A stretch of 64,000 nucleotides of DNA, from contig NZ_QPJK01000001.1 of assembly GCF_003337555.1 (NCBI RefSeq), positions 372,001-436,000 of the forward strand, in the 5' to 3' direction. Shown piece after piece: positions 1 to 7,702 of the stretch. The position numbers were made by a program, and so were the translations under genes. The notes beneath the pieces were generated by a model, which worked only from the letters and a program-made list of their open reading frames with translations, was not told where the DNA came from and searched no databases. Positions within the stretch are counted from its first letter, which is position 1, and the number at the start of each line of letters is the position of its first letter. This DNA comes from Pseudorhodoferax soli. GTDB taxonomy: Bacteria > Pseudomonadota > Gammaproteobacteria > Burkholderiales > Burkholderiaceae_C.

Positions 1-371
1 CGGCGCTGGACCGGCAGCTCGGCGCCGGCCGGTCGCCCGATCTGAAGCCGCTGGCCGCGCTGCTGGGCGCCGTGGCCCAGGCCGGCCAGCAGGCGCAGGG
101 AGGGCCTGCACCGCTCCCCGTGGCGAACGCCGCGGCGGCCGGAGCGGCCCTGGCTGCACCAGCGCCCGGCAGCATCAACTCGCGCGAGGACGCGATCCGC
201 ATGCTGGAGCGCGTCAGCGACTGGATCGAGCGCAACGAGCCGAGCAACCCCGCCCCGCTGTTCATCAAGCGTGCGCAACGCCTGATGACCAAGAGCTTCC
301 TCGAGATCATCCGCGACCTGATGCCCGACGGCGTGGGCCAGATCGAGAAGCTGGCCGGCGCCCCGAAGTAA
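1..371 (+). CDS. tssA: TssA, T6SS baseplate/cap protein (C-terminal part only)
   Basis: The frame is open from base 3 to a TAA at 369-371, so the 5' part lies left of the window. A Pro/Ala-rich linker leads into a C-terminal helical domain with the motifs SREDAIRML, ERNEPSNPAPLFIKRAQRLM and LMPDGVGQI. These are characteristic of the ImpA/TssA family, in which the NEPSNPAP stretch precedes the C-terminal oligomerising domain. TssA binds baseplate and membrane complex and guides tube and sheath polymerisation. It is followed 44 bp later by tssB, as in many T6SS operons. A GTG at 72 is in frame but is internal, because coding similarity continues upstream of it. Confidence 0.85.
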   Translation, partial: ALDRQLGAGRSPDLKPLAALLGAVAQAGQQAQGGPAPLPVANAAAAGAALAAPAPGSINSREDAIRMLERVSDWIERNEPSNPAPLFIKRAQRLMTKSFLEIIRDLMPDGVGQIEKLAGAPK

Positions 372-415
372 ACCATCCGACCGCCCCGCGTCCACCGAAC
401 CGAAGGAGCCCCACC

Positions 416-943
416 ATGGCCACCAGCAGTCAGAAGTTCATCGCCCGCAACCGCGCCCCGCGCGTGCAGATCGAGTACGACGTCGAGCTCTACGGCGCCG
501 AGAAGAAGGTGCAGCTGCCCTTCGTCATGGGCGTGCTGTCCGATCTCTCGGGCAAGCCGGCCGAGCCGCTGCCGCCCGTCAACGAGCGCAAGTTCCTGCA
601 GATCGACGTGGACAACTTCGACGCGCGCATGGAGTCGATGAAGCCGCGCGTGGCCTTCCCGGTCACCAACACGCTGACGGGCGAGGGCAAGCTCTCGGTC
701 GAGCTCACGTTCAAGAACCTGGACGACTTCTCGCCCGCTGCCGTGGCGCAGAAGGTCGACGGGCTCAAGCAGTTGCTCAAGGCGCGCCAGGAACTGGCCA
801 ACCTCCTGACCTACATGGACGGCAAGACCGGCGCCGAGGACCTGCTGGCCAAGGTGATGGCCGACCCTGCGCTGCTGGCCTCGCTGGCCGCAGCGAAGAA
901 GCCCGAAGCGCCTGCAGCCGACCAGCCGGCCGCCGCCGCCTGA
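416..943 (+). CDS. tssB: TssB (VipA/ImpB), contractile sheath small subunit
   Basis: The 175-residue product matches the usual length (160-180) of the small sheath subunit. The start ATG has an AAGGAG ribosome site at 403-408. Recognisable blocks are RVQIEYDVELYGAEKKVQLP near the N terminus, FVMGVLSDLSG, and a central ERKFLQIDVDNFDARM. The C-terminal helix (KARQELANLL) is followed by an Ala/Pro-rich tail. TssB pairs with TssC to form the sheath in the cytoplasm whose contraction drives the Hcp tube. It lies between tssA and tssC. Confidence 0.95.
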   Translation: MATSSQKFIARNRAPRVQIEYDVELYGAEKKVQLPFVMGVLSDLSGKPAEPLPPVNERKFLQIDVDNFDARMESMKPRVAFPVTNTLTGEGKLSVELTFKNLDDFSPAAVAQKVDGLKQLLKARQELANLLTYMDGKTGAEDLLAKVMADPALLASLAAAKKPEAPAADQPAAAA

Positions 944-986
944 CGCCGCCGGCTCCTGTATCCGCATTCCCGGGAGAGACGCAACC

Positions 987-2483
987 ATGGCCGAAGACAC
1001 ACTCCAGAGCGCAGCGCCGCTGCAAGGCATCGCGTACGAGGGCAGCGAGTTCGCCGCGCTGTTGAACCAGGAGTTCAGACCCAAGTCCGACGACGCCCGC
1101 AACGCCGTGCAGAACGCGGTGCTCACCTTGGCGCAGCAGGCGCTGGCCTCGACCAAGCTGATCGACGGCGACGTGATGGCCAGCATCGAGGCCATGATCG
1201 CCGAGCTCGACGAGCAGCTCTCCAGGCAGGTCAACCTGATCCTGCACCACCCGGACTTCCAGGCGCTGGAGAGTGCCTGGCGCGGCCTGCACTACCTGGT
1301 CAACAACACCGAGACGGACGAGATGCTGAAGATCAGCGTCATGAACATCTCGAAGAAGGACTTCGGCAAGACGCTCAAGAAGTTCAAGGGCACGGCCTGG
1401 GACCAGAGCCCGCTGTTCAAGAAGATCTACGAGGAGGAGTACGGCCAGCTCGGCGGCGAGCCCTTCGGCGCGCTGGTGGGCGACTACTACTTCGACCACA
1501 GCCCGCCCGACGTGGAGCTGCTGGGCGAGATGAGCAAGGTGGCCGCCGCCGCGCACACGCCCTTCATCGCCGCGGCCAGCCCCAACCTGATGCAGATGGG
1601 CTCGTGGCAGGAGCTCTCCAATCCGCGCGATCTGACCAAGATCTTCACGACGCCCGAGTACGCGGCCTGGCGTTCTCTGCGCGCCTCGGACGACGCGCGC
1701 TACATCGGCCTGGCCATGCCGCGCTTCCTGGCGCGGCTGCCCTGGGGCGCCAAGACCGCGCCCGTGGAGGAGTTCAACTTCGAGGAATCGACCACCGGGG
1801 CGGACCACTCGGCCTATGCCTGGGCCAACTCGGCCTATGCCATGGCCGTCAACATCAACCGCTCGTTCAAGATGTACGGCTGGTGCACGCGCATCCGCGG
1901 CGTCGAGTCGGGCGGCGCGGTGGAGGGCCTGCCGACCCACACCTTCCCCACGGACGACGGCGGCGTGGCCATGAAGTGCCCGACCGAGATCGCCATCGGC
2001 GACCGGCGCGAGGCCGAACTGGCCAAGAACGGCTTCATGCCGCTGCTGCACCGCAAGAACTCGGACTTCGCCGTCTTCATCGGCGCGCAGTCGCTGCAAA
2101 AGCCCGAGGAGTACGACGACCCCGACGCCACGGCCAACGCCAACCTGTCGGCCCGCCTGCCCTACCTGTTCGCCTGCTCGCGCTTTGCGCACTACCTCAA
2201 GTGCATCGCGCGCGACAAGGTCGGCTCGTTCAAGGAGCGCGCCGACATGGCCAAGTGGCTGAACAAATGGATCATGAATTACGTGGACGGCGACCCGGCC
2301 AATTCGAGCGAGGCTACCAAGTCCCGAAAGCCGCTGGCCGCGGCCGAGGTCACCGTCGAGGAGGTGCCCGGCAACCCGGGCTACTACACCTCCAAGTTCT
2401 TCCTGCGGCCGCACTACCAGCTCGAGGGCCTCACGGTGTCGCTGCGGCTGGTGTCCAAGCTGCCATCGCAAAAGAGCGCCTGA
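987..2483 (+). CDS. tssC: TssC (VipB/ImpC), contractile sheath large subunit
   Basis: The 498-residue product has the standard length and the family hallmarks HPDFQALESAWRGLHYLV (about residues 89-106), the GEPFGALVGDYYFDH region, and PRFLARLPWG. The C terminus reads KFFLRPHYQLEGLTVSLRLV, the conserved sheath end. It forms the sheath heterodimer with TssB. The start at 987 has a purine-rich GGGAGAG ribosome site at 971-977, and the gene follows tssB by 43 bp. Confidence 0.96.
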   Translation: MAEDTLQSAAPLQGIAYEGSEFAALLNQEFRPKSDDARNAVQNAVLTLAQQALASTKLIDGDVMASIEAMIAELDEQLSRQVNLILHHPDFQALESAWRGLHYLVNNTETDEMLKISVMNISKKDFGKTLKKFKGTAWDQSPLFKKIYEEEYGQLGGEPFGALVGDYYFDHSPPDVELLGEMSKVAAAAHTPFIAAASPNLMQMGSWQELSNPRDLTKIFTTPEYAAWRSLRASDDARYIGLAMPRFLARLPWGAKTAPVEEFNFEESTTGADHSAYAWANSAYAMAVNINRSFKMYGWCTRIRGVESGGAVEGLPTHTFPTDDGGVAMKCPTEIAIGDRREAELAKNGFMPLLHRKNSDFAVFIGAQSLQKPEEYDDPDATANANLSARLPYLFACSRFAHYLKCIARDKVGSFKERADMAKWLNKWIMNYVDGDPANSSEATKSRKPLAAAEVTVEEVPGNPGYYTSKFFLRPHYQLEGLTVSLRLVSKLPSQKSA

Positions 2484-2579
2484 AGCCGCCGACCGCGGAG
2501 CCGGGCACGGGCCGTCGTGCGTGCCCGCTGCATCCCTGCCAACGCCACGACGTTCAACCACCACCGAAGCGAGGAAATC

Positions 2580-3068
2580 ATGGCCCATGTTGACTACTAC
2601 CTGAAGATCGACGGCGTCGACGGCGAGTCCACCGACGACAAGCATGCCGGCGAGATCGAACTGGAATCCTGGAGCCTGGGCGGCACCAACGCCGGCTCGT
2701 TCAGCAGCGGCGGCGGCGGCGGCAGCGGCAAGGTCTCGCTGCAGGACTTCCACTTCGTGAAGAAGACCGACAAGGCCTCGGCCAAGCTGCTCACCGCCTG
2801 CTGCACCGGCGAGCACCTGGCCACCGCCACGCTGGTGTGCCGCAAGGCCGGCGGCGAGCAGGAGGAGTTCCTCACCGTCATCCTGTCGCCGGTGATGGTC
2901 AGCAGCTACCAGAACAGCGGCTCCGCGGGTGCCGACCTCATCCCCATGGAACAGGTGGCGCTGAACTACGGAAAGATCGAGTTCAAGTACAAGCCGCAGG
3001 ACGGCAAGGGCGGCCTGGGCGGCGAGGTCGTGGGCGGCTGGGACGTCACGACCAACAAGAAGGTCTAG
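2580..3068 (+). CDS. hcp: Hcp, T6SS inner tube protein
   Basis: The product has 162 residues. It begins MAHVDYYLKIDGVDGEST and carries the Hcp signatures KHAGEIELESWSLGG, FSSGGGGGSGKVSLQDFHF and MEQVALNYGKIEFKY. Hcp hexamers stack into the tube, which is itself exported with small effectors in its lumen. The start at 2580 is chosen over an in-frame ATG 63 bp upstream because GAGGAA lies just before it and the upstream residues do not resemble Hcp. It sits between tssC and a second Hcp-like gene. Confidence 0.95.
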   Translation: MAHVDYYLKIDGVDGESTDDKHAGEIELESWSLGGTNAGSFSSGGGGGSGKVSLQDFHFVKKTDKASAKLLTACCTGEHLATATLVCRKAGGEQEEFLTVILSPVMVSSYQNSGSAGADLIPMEQVALNYGKIEFKYKPQDGKGGLGGEVVGGWDVTTNKKV

Positions 3069-3088
3069 CGCACCGCGAGGCCACCGCC

Positions 3089-3616
3089 ATGCCGCTGCGC
3101 ATTCCCGGACAGGACACCTCGGTCGGTGGCCGCGACGCAGCCTCCGATGCCTTCCTGAGCGTGCAGACCAAGCGCGCCGGCAAGGTCAAGGGCGAGGTCA
3201 CGACCGAAGGCCATGAGGAAGAGATCCAGCTGCTCTGCTGGACCTGGGGTGTCAGCGCCAACACGGCGATCGGCTCGACCGAGCGCACGGCGCGCCGCGT
3301 GTACCGCCATCTCGTCGTGACCAAGGGCATCGATTCGGCGTCCACCGCGCTGCTGAGCGCGCTGGCCACCAACGATGAGATCAAGGAGGCGGTGCTGACC
3401 ATGCGCAAGGCCGGCGGCGAGGCCCTGGACTACTTCACGATGACGCTGGAAGGCGCCCGCGTGGTGGCGCTGGACATCGATGTGGGCGAAGACGGCCGGC
3501 CGGTGGAGCGCGTGTCCATCGCGTTCACCAAGATCGGCATCGCCTACCAGCCGCAGCAGAACGCGGGCCTGGGCTCGGGCACGTTCAGCTTCGACGACGA
3601 GGTCCTGCCCGCCTGA
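3089..3616 (+). CDS. Second, divergent Hcp-like protein
   Basis: The product has 175 residues. It shares the Hcp fold pattern with the gene 20 bp upstream (N-terminal strand, HEEEIQLLCWTWGVS, a central helix with TMRKAGGEALDYFTMTL, final FTKIGIAYQPQ strand) but differs in most residues. The block LTMRKAGGEALDYFT parallels LVCRKAGGEQEEFLT of the first Hcp. Its start ATG overlaps no other coding signal and the upstream spacing fits operon translation. It may be an alternative tube ring, a tube terminator, or a carrier for particular cargo; the sequence alone does not decide. Confidence 0.85.
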   Translation: MPLRIPGQDTSVGGRDAASDAFLSVQTKRAGKVKGEVTTEGHEEEIQLLCWTWGVSANTAIGSTERTARRVYRHLVVTKGIDSASTALLSALATNDEIKEAVLTMRKAGGEALDYFTMTLEGARVVALDIDVGEDGRPVERVSIAFTKIGIAYQPQQNAGLGSGTFSFDDEVLPA

Positions 3617-3630
3617 GGGCCGGGTGCGCC

Positions 3631-4152
3631 ATGGCCACCGTGGACGCCCGCAACCGACTGCAGCCGGCCCTGCTGGACCGGCTCACCGACGACGCGCCGG
3701 GCGAGAAGCGCGAGACCGACGAACGCCGCACCATGTCGAAGGCGCAACTGCGCCAGGCCGTGCTGCGCGACCTGAGCGCGCTGTTCAACACCGTGCAGCC
3801 GCTCGGCGCTGCCGCCGATGCCTACCCGCAGGTGGCCGGCAGCGTGCTGACTTTCGGGCTGCCGGCGCTGTCGGGCCAGCTCGCGTCCAAGCTGGACGTG
3901 AGCGTGCTCGAGCGCGCCATCCGCCAGGCCATCCTGCGCTACGAGCCGCGCATCCTGGCCGACAGCCTGCAGGTGCGCGCAGTGGAACCCAGCAGCGTGC
4001 TGGACACGCACAACGTGATCGAGTTCGAGATCAGCGGCCATCTGTGGTCGCAGCCGGTGCCGCTGGAGATCCTGCTGAGGACGCAGATGGATCTGGAGGC
4101 GGGGCAGGTGGAGGTAAGGGATGGGGCGGCGACGTCTTCAAAGTCACGCTGA
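3631..4152 (+). CDS. tssE: TssE, gp25-like baseplate protein
   Basis: The product has 173 residues with the phage gp25/TssE pattern: an N-terminal PALLDRL segment, then LRQAVLRDLSALFNT, VLTFGLPAL and SVLERAIRQAILRYEPRI. It closes with a strand around IEFEISGHLWSQPVPLEILL. TssE is a cytoplasmic wedge component that seeds sheath assembly. The last 11 residues after GQVEV are Ser/Ala/Lys-rich, and the stop lies only 31 bp before the next start. It lies 14 bp after hcp2. Confidence 0.92.
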   Translation: MATVDARNRLQPALLDRLTDDAPGEKRETDERRTMSKAQLRQAVLRDLSALFNTVQPLGAAADAYPQVAGSVLTFGLPALSGQLASKLDVSVLERAIRQAILRYEPRILADSLQVRAVEPSSVLDTHNVIEFEISGHLWSQPVPLEILLRTQMDLEAGQVEVRDGAATSSKSR

Positions 4153-4183
4153 ATCCTCCGCTCACGAATGTCAAGGAAGCGTC

Positions 4184-4711
4184 ATGTCTCTGCTTCAACC
4201 CACCAAGGAACTGCTGCAGTTTCTTCAGAAGAATCCGGGCGTACGGAGCCAGATCCGTGCCGCGCCTGATCGCACCCTGCTTTACGCGGGAGAGTTCTTC
4301 AGGCCAGTCTGGCAAGAGCTTTCCGAACTGAAGCGGTCCAATGCGCAGATGGCAACCAAGGAAATTCTTCCGGACGTGCTCGCTCGAATTTCCACGCACG
4401 GCATGCCGTATCCAAACCTACTGCTGTGGGCAAAGGAGATCGACAAATTGCCGCAAGAGGTTTGGAAGCAAAACGGCTTCGTGATCTGGCGAGCGTTATC
4501 TGGGCTCTTTGCTTCGAACGCGGTGGGCGCGGTGTCGTTCAGTGTCGGATCGCGGATTTCCAAAGATCACAAGGTTTTCGCGGCAACGGAGATCGCAGTT
4601 CTGGCACGCAACCCGAATGTCGACGCGATGACGAAAGACATCCTTGCCTACTTTCAGCGTTGCGTGCAGACCAAGCAAGCCAACATGAACTTCGGCTTCA
4701 TCGCGGGCTGA
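4184..4711 (+). CDS. Protein of unknown function inserted between tssE and tssF
   Basis: The product is a 175-residue soluble protein with no family that I recognise. The start at 4184 (MSLLQPTKEL) has AAGGAAG upstream at 4173-4179; an in-frame ATG at 4121 lies inside tssE and is less likely. Base composition is clearly poorer in GC than the neighbours, with many A/T third positions, suggesting later acquisition. The predicted structure is mainly helical with one apolar stretch (ALSGLFASNAVGAVSFSVG). TssE and TssF are normally adjacent, so this gene interrupts the canonical order while keeping the same strand and close spacing. It could be a regulator, an accessory baseplate factor or an immunity protein. 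Confidence 0.75.
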   Translation: MSLLQPTKELLQFLQKNPGVRSQIRAAPDRTLLYAGEFFRPVWQELSELKRSNAQMATKEILPDVLARISTHGMPYPNLLLWAKEIDKLPQEVWKQNGFVIWRALSGLFASNAVGAVSFSVGSRISKDHKVFAATEIAVLARNPNVDAMTKDILAYFQRCVQTKQANMNFGFIAG

Positions 4712-4730
4712 GCCGGAGCCGTTCCGCCCC

Positions 4731-6641
4731 ATGGACCCTCGCCTCCTGCGCCTCTACAGCGACGAGCTGACCCACCTGCGCGAGGTCGGCAGCGAGTTCG
4801 CGCACGCCTTCCCCAAGATCGCATCGCGCCTGTCCATGGAAGGCGTGGAGGTCACCGACCCGTATGTCGAGCGGCTGATGGAGGGCTTCGCGTTCATGGC
4901 GGCGCACGTGCAGCTCAAGATCGAGGCCGAGCAGCCGCGGCTCATCGCCCAGCTGCTCGAGGCCAGCTACCCGAACTTCCTCGCACCCGTGCCGTCGATG
5001 ATGGTGGCGCGCTTCGACGCCGATGTGCTGGACCCGAACCTCACGCGCGGCCATGTGGTGCCGCGCGGCAGCGCCATCACGGCCGAGCTGGCACGCGGGC
5101 AGGACACGCATTGCGAGTTCCGCACCGCGCATGCGGTCACGCTGTGGCCCATCGAGCTGGTGTCGGTGCAGTACTTCACGCACGCGCCCGACCTGCCGCT
5201 GGGCCGCCTGCCGCAGGCCCAGGGCACGCAGGGCGGCCTGCGCATCCGGCTGCGCACCGGCGGTGGCCTGGGTTGGCACCAGCTGGGCCTGGACCGGCTG
5301 GCCTTCTACCTGAGCGCGCCCGACGAGGTGGCCCTGCGCCTCCACGAGCTGCTCCACGGCGCCTGCACCGGCACCCTGGTGGCCACCGGCCAGGCGGGCA
5401 CGCTGCCGGCCTGGCGCGGGCCGGCCAGCCTGCGGCCGCTGGGTTTCGCCGCCGACGAGGCACTGCTGCCCGAATCGCTGCGCGCCTTCTCCGGCTACCG
5501 GCTGCTGCAGGAGGCGGCCGCCATGCCGCAGCGCCTGCTGTTCTTCGAGATCGGCGACCTGGCCGCCCGGCTCGCCAACGTGACTGCCGATGAGGTGGAG
5601 CTGGTCGTGCTGCTGCGCCGTGGCGATGCGCCGCTGGAGGCACTGGTCGACCGCAGCAGCCTGGCGCTGCACTGCACGCCGGCCATCAACCTGTTCAGGA
5701 AGCGGCTGGACCGCATCCAGCTCGGCCCCGGCGCCTGGGAATACCACGTGGTGCCCGACCGCACCCGGCCCATGGATTTCGAAGTGCACAGCCTGGAGAC
5801 GGTCATCGGCTACGGCAACGGGGCCGTGGGGCAACAGCGCTTCGAGCCGCTCTACGCGACCCACCAGGCCACCGGCAGCGGTACCGACACGGGCACCGGA
5901 GATGCCGCGCCGGCACACGGCTTCTACACGCTGCGGCGCGAGCCGCGGCTGCGCTCGCAACGGCAGATGGCGCAGGGCGCGCGCTCTTCGTACATCGGCC
6001 AGGAGGTGTATCTCGCCCTGGTCGATCCGCACCATGCGCCCTACCGCGACGACATCCGCCAGCTGTCGGTGGCGGCCCGGGTCAGCAACCGCGACCTGCC
6101 GATGCTGCTGCCGCATGGCGCCGATGCGGACCAGAAGCCGGTCTGGCGGCTCGACGCGGCCGGCCCCGTGCGGCGCGTGGACGCACTGCGCGGGCCGACG
6201 CGGCCGGTCACGCGCAGGCCGGTGGGCGAACCCGGCTGGCAGCTCGTCAGCCACCTGAGCCTGAACCACCTGTCGCTGGTCGGCGCCTCGCCGGCCGACG
6301 CTGCCGCGGCGCTGCGCACCACGCTGGCGCTGTACGCCCCGCCCGACGACGCAGCCTGGGCGCGCCAGGTGGCCGGTGTGCTGGCGCTGCAGGTGCAGCC
6401 CATCGTGCGCCGACTGCCCGTCAAGGGCCCCATGGGCTTCGGCAGCGGCATCGAGATCGTGCTGGAGCTGGACGAGCTGGCCTTCCAGGGCACCAGCGCC
6501 TTCCTGTTCGCCAGCGTGCTGGAGCGATTCTTCGCGCGCCACGCGGCCATCAACGCGTTCACGCAACTGGTGCTGCGCACGCCCCAGCGCGGCGAACTGA
6601 TGCGCTGGGCACCGCGCATCGGCCAGCGGGAAACGCTGTGA
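4731..6641 (+). CDS. tssF: TssF, T6SS baseplate subunit
   Basis: The product has 636 residues. It begins MDPRLLRLYSDELTHLREVG, followed by AHAFPKIASRLSMEG and DPYVERLMEGFAFMAAHVQL, the strongly conserved TssF N terminus. The C-terminal part contains NHLSLVG and ENG-type baseplate blocks, ending near RWAPRIGQRETL. TssF forms a wedge with TssG, TssE and TssK. Its stop overlaps the tssG start in GTGA (6638-6641), implying translational coupling. Confidence 0.96.
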   Translation: MDPRLLRLYSDELTHLREVGSEFAHAFPKIASRLSMEGVEVTDPYVERLMEGFAFMAAHVQLKIEAEQPRLIAQLLEASYPNFLAPVPSMMVARFDADVLDPNLTRGHVVPRGSAITAELARGQDTHCEFRTAHAVTLWPIELVSVQYFTHAPDLPLGRLPQAQGTQGGLRIRLRTGGGLGWHQLGLDRLAFYLSAPDEVALRLHELLHGACTGTLVATGQAGTLPAWRGPASLRPLGFAADEALLPESLRAFSGYRLLQEAAAMPQRLLFFEIGDLAARLANVTADEVELVVLLRRGDAPLEALVDRSSLALHCTPAINLFRKRLDRIQLGPGAWEYHVVPDRTRPMDFEVHSLETVIGYGNGAVGQQRFEPLYATHQATGSGTDTGTGDAAPAHGFYTLRREPRLRSQRQMAQGARSSYIGQEVYLALVDPHHAPYRDDIRQLSVAARVSNRDLPMLLPHGADADQKPVWRLDAAGPVRRVDALRGPTRPVTRRPVGEPGWQLVSHLSLNHLSLVGASPADAAAALRTTLALYAPPDDAAWARQVAGVLALQVQPIVRRLPVKGPMGFGSGIEIVLELDELAFQGTSAFLFASVLERFFARHAAINAFTQLVLRTPQRGELMRWAPRIGQRETL

Positions 6642-7702
6642 ACGCGCAGCGCGAGGCCCTGTTCGCGGCCGTGCGCGCCGAGCCCTGGGCGCACGATTTC
6701 TTCGCGCTGCTGCGCCGCCTGGAAGCCCTGCACCCCGGCCAGCCGCGCATCGGCCGCGCGCTGCGCCCCTCGCAGGAACCGGTGCGACTGGGGCAGGAGG
6801 CGGAACTCGACTTCGCGCCCGCCCCGCTCGCGAGCTTCGCCCAAGAGAAAGACATGCCCGCCCCGCGCCTGGGCGTGCGCTTCTTCGGCCTGCTCGGCCC
6901 GCACGGGCCGATGCCGCTGCACCTGACCGAATACGTGCGCGAGCGACAGCGCTGGCGCAGCGACCCCACCGCAGCGCGCTTCCTGGACATCTTCCACCAC
7001 CGCATGCTGGCGCTGTTCTACCGCGCCTGGGCCGACACCCAGCCCACGGTGCAGCAGGACCGCCCGGCACAGGACCGCTTCGCCGCCTGGCTGGGCGCCG
7101 GCTTCGGCCACGCCGGCACGGCACCGTTGCAGGGCGCGCTGCCGCGCCAGGCGCAGCTGTTCCAGGCCGGCCTGCTGGCCACGCGCAGCCGCCATCCCGA
7201 GGGCCTGGCCAAGCTGCTGGCGCAGCACTTCCGCGTGCCGGTGCGCATCGAGGAGCACATCGCCCATTGGCTGCCCATCGCCCCCGAGGACCGCAGCCGC
7301 CTGGGCCATGCAAGCAACCGGCCCCAGCGCTCGGCCCTGCCCGCCGCGCAGCTGGGCCACAGTGCCAACGCCGGCCGCGCCGTGCGCGACCGGCAGTTCA
7401 AGTTCCGCGTGGTGCTGGGCCCGCTGACGCTGGCGCAATACCTGGGCTTCCTGCCCGGTGGCCGGGCCTGGCCGGCGCTGCGCGACTGGATACGCCAGTA
7501 CGCGGGGCTGGACCTGCAATGGGACGTGCAGCTGGTGCTGGCGCATGCAGAGCTGCCGCCGCCGCGGCTCGGCCGGCGCGCAACGCAGGGCCCGCCACTC
7601 GGCGTGGCCGCCTGGCTGGGCCGGCAACAGCGCGACCGGGGCGACCTGCGCCTGCAGCCCACCGCCTCGTTTGTGCACCGCCATGGAGACCACCATGCCT
7701 GA
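6638..7702 (+). CDS. tssG: TssG, T6SS baseplate subunit
   Basis: The product has 354 residues and starts at a GTG that overlaps the tssF stop. Family blocks are FFALLRRLEALHP near the N terminus, RLGVRFFGLLGPHGPMPLHL (about residues 76-95), the FLDIFHHRMLALFYRAWAD helix, and RDRQFKFRVVLGPLTLAQY. It pairs with TssF in the baseplate wedge. The 3' end overlaps the start region of clpV by 8 bp. Confidence 0.95.
   Translation: MNAQREALFAAVRAEPWAHDFFALLRRLEALHPGQPRIGRALRPSQEPVRLGQEAELDFAPAPLASFAQEKDMPAPRLGVRFFGLLGPHGPMPLHLTEYVRERQRWRSDPTAARFLDIFHHRMLALFYRAWADTQPTVQQDRPAQDRFAAWLGAGFGHAGTAPLQGALPRQAQLFQAGLLATRSRHPEGLAKLLAQHFRVPVRIEEHIAHWLPIAPEDRSRLGHASNRPQRSALPAAQLGHSANAGRAVRDRQFKFRVVLGPLTLAQYLGFLPGGRAWPALRDWIRQYAGLDLQWDVQLVLAHAELPPPRLGRRATQGPPLGVAAWLGRQQRDRGDLRLQPTASFVHRHGDHHA

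Noticed and set aside
4698-7313. A long minus-strand frame opposite tssF/tssG
   Set aside because: Same shadow pattern; tssF and tssG are certain.
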